Positions 25,522 to 27,450 of a DNA stretch of 27,450 nt are shown here, piece after piece. The DNA lies in NCBI GenBank assembly GCA_964556425.1, contig CAZKWC010000038.1, positions 1-27,450 on the forward strand, written 5' to 3'. This DNA is from JALQUL01 sp964556425. Lineage in GTDB: Bacteria > Pseudomonadota > Gammaproteobacteria > Burkholderiales > Burkholderiaceae_C. The position numbers were made by a program, and so were the translations under genes. Below the pieces are notes generated by a model, which was not told the DNA's origin, did no database searches, and saw only the letters and a list, made by a program, of their open reading frames with translations. Positions within the stretch are counted from its first letter, which is position 1. Every line of letters starts with the position of its first letter.

Positions 25522-26138
25522 GCGAACATCTCCTTCAACTGATCCAATGCAGCTTTAGTCACGAGAACTTTATCGAAATGAACGAGTGCAAGTGGACTTG
25601 TTTCACGAGGTTCGATGACTGCTACACCTGGAATATTGCGTGATGCCAAATGCAAGTTGTCGGTAACTTGATCTGTAATCATCAATACTGATGTAAGGTT
25701 CATTGCTTTTAATTTAGATGCAAATGCCTTTGTTTTTGGAGAATCAACAGTAACTGACTCTACAACTGCAAAACGGCCTTCACGAACTAATTGTGAAAGG
25801 ATAGAAGCCATACCTACGCGGTACATCTTCTTGTTTAATTTTTGTGTGAAATTCTCGTTAGGAGAATTAGGGAATGCGCGACCGCCCCCACGCCAGATTG
25901 GCGAAGAAGTCATACCAGCGCGAGCGCGACCAGTACCCTTTTGGTTAAAAGGCTTCTTAGTGGAGTGATTTACCGTACGACGATCTTTTTGAGCACGAGT
26001 GCCTTGACGAGCGTTTGCTTGGTAAGCGATTACGAGTTGATGAATCAAGTCTTGATTAAAGTCACGGCCGAAAACTGTTTCTGGCACGTCAACTTTAGAA
26101 GATGGCAATCCTTGTTCATTGAGGAGTTCGATTTGCAT
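25518..26138 (-). CDS. rplD: 50S ribosomal protein L4
   Basis: Early-assembling 50S protein whose extended loop reaches the exit tunnel. In E. coli it also represses its own operon by binding the mRNA leader. The extended-loop region GTRAQKDRRTVNHSTKKPFN followed by QKGTGRARAG is clear. 206 residues. The ATG overlaps the rplC stop by one base (TGATG). The candidate leader hairpin upstream of rplC is a possible target if autoregulation exists here. Confidence 0.97.
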   Translation of the reverse strand: MQIELLNEQGLPSSKVDVPETVFGRDFNQDLIHQLVIAYQANARQGTRAQKDRRTVNHSTKKPFNQKGTGRARAGMTSSPIWRGGGRAFPNSPNENFTQKLNKKMYRVGMASILSQLVREGRFAVVESVTVDSPKTKAFASKLKAMNLTSVLMITDQVTDNLHLASRNIPGVAVIEPRETSPLALVHFDKVLVTKAALDQLKEMFA

Positions 26139-26797
26139 CAGATAGCCCCTTTCACAGCAGGACGAACGGTTACAAAACCGCCTTTAGAACCAGGAATAGC
26201 ACCTTTGATGAGTAACAATTGACGCTCTGCGTCAACGCGAACTACATCGAGGTTTTGAACAGTGCGGGTCACGTTACCACGTTGACCTGACATGCGTTTA
26301 CCTGGGAATACGCGACCTGGATCTTGGGCCATAGAAATGGAACCAGGAACATTGTGTGAACGGCTGTTACCGTGCGATGCGCGTTGTGATTTAAAGTTGT
26401 GGCGTTTAATAGTACCGGTAAAACCTTTACCAATAGTAGTACCTTGCACGTCAACTACCTGACCTACTGCAAATAAATCTGCAACAGGCAATACGCTACC
26501 AGTAGCGTATTTAGCGGCGTCTTCTGCACCAACTTTAAATTCTTGGGTGACTTCACCGGCTTCGACACCAGCTTTTGCCAAATGGCCCGCAGCGGGCTTG
26601 GTCACACGGGATGCTTTGCGTTGGCCAAAAGTGACCTGAAGCGCTACATATCCGTCATTTTCTTGGGTTTTGACCTGCGTCACACGGTTGTTTGACACAT
26701 CTACCACTGTGACTGGAACTGAGTCCCCGTCGTCAGTGAATAAACGCATCATGCCAACTTTGCGACCCAGCAACCCTAAACGATTGCTAAGACTCAT
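26138..26797 (-). CDS. rplC: 50S ribosomal protein L3
   Basis: Early 50S assembly protein reaching the peptidyl-transferase centre. The family core is GLLGRKVGMMRLF at the N-terminus, KGFTGTIKRHNF in the middle and SISMAQDPGRVFPGKRMSG, which includes the glutamine methylated by PrmB in E. coli. The frame opens at 26833, but the ATG at 26797 has GGAG about 8 nt upstream and gives the normal N-terminus MSLSNRLG; 219 residues. It is the first gene after the promoter at about 26942-26970 and is separated from rpsJ by terminators. Confidence 0.98.
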   Translation of the reverse strand: MSLSNRLGLLGRKVGMMRLFTDDGDSVPVTVVDVSNNRVTQVKTQENDGYVALQVTFGQRKASRVTKPAAGHLAKAGVEAGEVTQEFKVGAEDAAKYATGSVLPVADLFAVGQVVDVQGTTIGKGFTGTIKRHNFKSQRASHGNSRSHNVPGSISMAQDPGRVFPGKRMSGQRGNVTRTVQNLDVVRVDAERQLLLIKGAIPGSKGGFVTVRPAVKGAI

Positions 26798-26811
26798 GTT
26801 TATTCTCCGTT

Positions 26812-26859
26812 TCTCTAACCATTTTTGCTTCAATTGGCAAAAAAGTTGTTTGTTAGAGA
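26812..26859 (-). promoter_or_regulatory. Nested hairpin in the rplC leader
   Basis: Outer arms TCTCTAAC and GTTAGAGA (8 bp, perfect) enclose an inner stem TTTTTGC/GCAAAAA (7 bp) with an 8-nt loop. On the minus-strand RNA the structure ends 14 nt before the rplC ATG, directly beside the GGAG ribosome-binding site. By analogy with the E. coli S10 leader it could be a regulatory element; this is inference. Confidence 0.5.
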
Positions 26860-26941
26860 CTGTTGATGTTGCCTCATACTTTATTTTGTTTTATTTGTTT
26901 TTTTGCAAAACCACTAAAACTTAAATAACGCTGAGCCTTGG

Positions 26942-26970
26942 ATTATAACCTGTAAAAAAATATTTAACAA
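26942..26970 (-). promoter_or_regulatory. Sigma-70-type promoter for the rplC operon
   Basis: Read on the minus strand: -35 TTGTTA (4 of 6 matches to consensus), a 17-nt spacer and a perfect -10 TATAAT. It lies between the rpsJ terminator pair and rplC and predicts a start near 26935 and a leader of about 138 nt. Confidence 0.75.
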
Positions 26971-26988
26971 GCATTGCCTTTTAAACAA

Positions 26989-27017
26989 CAAAAAGGGTGC
27001 ATAAAGCACCCTTTTTG
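26989..27017 (-). terminator. Terminator downstream of rpsJ
   Basis: A perfect 12-bp stem, CAAAAAGGGTGC facing GCACCCTTTTTG, with a 5-nt ATAAA loop, 34 bp after the rpsJ stop. Its T-run is intact on both strands. Confidence 0.9.
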
Positions 27018-27020
27018 AGA

Positions 27021-27041
27021 AGTCTAAAAAATTTTTAGACT
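27021..27041 (-). terminator. Second stem-loop directly after rpsJ
   Basis: A perfect 10+1+10 palindrome, AGTCTAAAAA-A-TTTTTAGACT, between the rpsJ stop and the main terminator. It may assist termination or protect the 3' end; the tight centre means the innermost pairs cannot all form as a hairpin. Confidence 0.5.
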
Positions 27042-27051
27042 ATTCAACTAA

Positions 27052-27366
27052 TTATTGCAATTTAATTTCAACATCAACGCCAGCTGGCAAGTCGAGTTTC
27101 ATTAAAGCGTCAACAGTTTTATCGGTTGGATCTACGATGTCCATCAAACGTTGATGAGTACGAATTTCCAACTGGTCACGACTGGTTTTGTTCACGTGTG
27201 GTGAACGCAAAATGTCGAAACGTTTCATGCGTGTTGGTAAAGGTACTGGACCTTTCACAATTGCGCCTGTACGTTTAGCTGTGTCTACGATTTCTGCTGC
27301 TGATTGGTCGATTAATTTGTAATCGAATGCTTTCAAGCGGATGCGAATTTTTTGCTTAGTTACCAT
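27052..27366 (-). CDS. rpsJ: 30S ribosomal protein S10
   Basis: 30S head protein, also known as NusE for its role in transcription antitermination. KIRIRLKAFDYKLIDQSAAE and GPVPLPTRMKRFDILRSPHV are canonical; 104 residues. AGGA lies about 8 nt before the ATG. It follows tuf by 32 bp and is therefore probably expressed with it (the str-type transcript), while two stem-loops cut it off from rplC. Confidence 0.98.
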   Translation of the reverse strand: MVTKQKIRIRLKAFDYKLIDQSAAEIVDTAKRTGAIVKGPVPLPTRMKRFDILRSPHVNKTSRDQLEIRTHQRLMDIVDPTDKTVDALMKLDLPAGVDVEIKLQ

Positions 27367-27398
27367 TGTTAGTCCTATGTGTTGTATTTAAACAATGA

Positions 27399-27450
27399 TT
27401 AAGCCAAAATTTTAGCAACAACGCCGGCGCCAACAGTACGGCCACCTTCG
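27399..27450 (-). CDS. tuf: Elongation factor Tu, C-terminal end only (partial)
   Basis: The last 17 codons of EF-Tu run off the right edge of the window: the translation reads EGGRTVGAGVVAKILA and then TAA, the standard bacterial EF-Tu C-terminus. The rest of the gene lies outside. Its position directly upstream of rpsJ is the usual bacterial arrangement. Confidence 0.95.
   Translation of the reverse strand, partial: EGGRTVGAGVVAKILA

Overview
The window looks like chromosomal DNA from a fairly AT-rich betaproteobacterium, most likely order Burkholderiales. Three things point there. The neighbours branched-chain aminotransferase, CHCC zinc-finger protein and WaaF occur together. A PTS made only of EIIA(Man), HPr and EI is present. 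Ribosomal protein S3 carries the long basic/Ala-rich tail common in this group, and the cytochrome c' closely resembles the Alcaligenes/Achromobacter protein as I remember it. No species is claimed. Nothing looks like a prophage, IS element, CRISPR array or genomic island, and no tRNA or rRNA gene was seen.

Layout. (1) 1-6.3 kb: a DUF1275/YoaK membrane protein on the plus strand, convergent with an SMP-30/gluconolactonase-type protein. Then, on the minus strand, come radA, ilvE, a small zinc-finger protein and waaF (listed in transcription order). The waaF gene is interrupted by 100 Ns flanked by the same 55-bp sequence on both sides; collapsing this restores one intact frame. (2) 6.3-9.7 kb: a small secreted beta-barrel-like protein, then the circularly permuted ATP-grasp / alpha-E pair closed by a terminator. 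(3) 9.8-12.5 kb: comEC, the DNA-uptake channel. (4) 12.9-17.5 kb: a minus-strand run of lipoprotein, MFS transporter, EIIA, HPr and EI. The PTS here has no sugar permease and is therefore probably regulatory. (5) 17.7-21.7 kb: a plus-strand CaiB/BaiF CoA-transferase; a cytochrome c' gene divergent from a cytochrome b561 gene, which is followed by a GNAT acetyltransferase; and a Prx5-type peroxiredoxin. Strong bidirectional terminators separate the convergent pairs. (6) 21.9 kb to the end: the minus-strand ribosomal cluster tuf(partial)-rpsJ // rplC-rplD-rplW-rplB-rpsS-rplV-rpsC-rplP-rpmC-rpsQ, ending in a terminator.

Most genes are ordinary housekeeping genes. The more interesting material is regulatory. 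rpsJ is cut off from the rest of the S10 cluster by two stem-loops and a near-consensus promoter. The rplC leader can fold into a nested hairpin next to the ribosome-binding site. The cytochrome c'/b561 divergent region holds a 9+9 palindrome and a separate long hairpin upstream of the cytochrome b start. An inverted repeat overlaps the comEC translation start. I found no convincing new multi-gene system.
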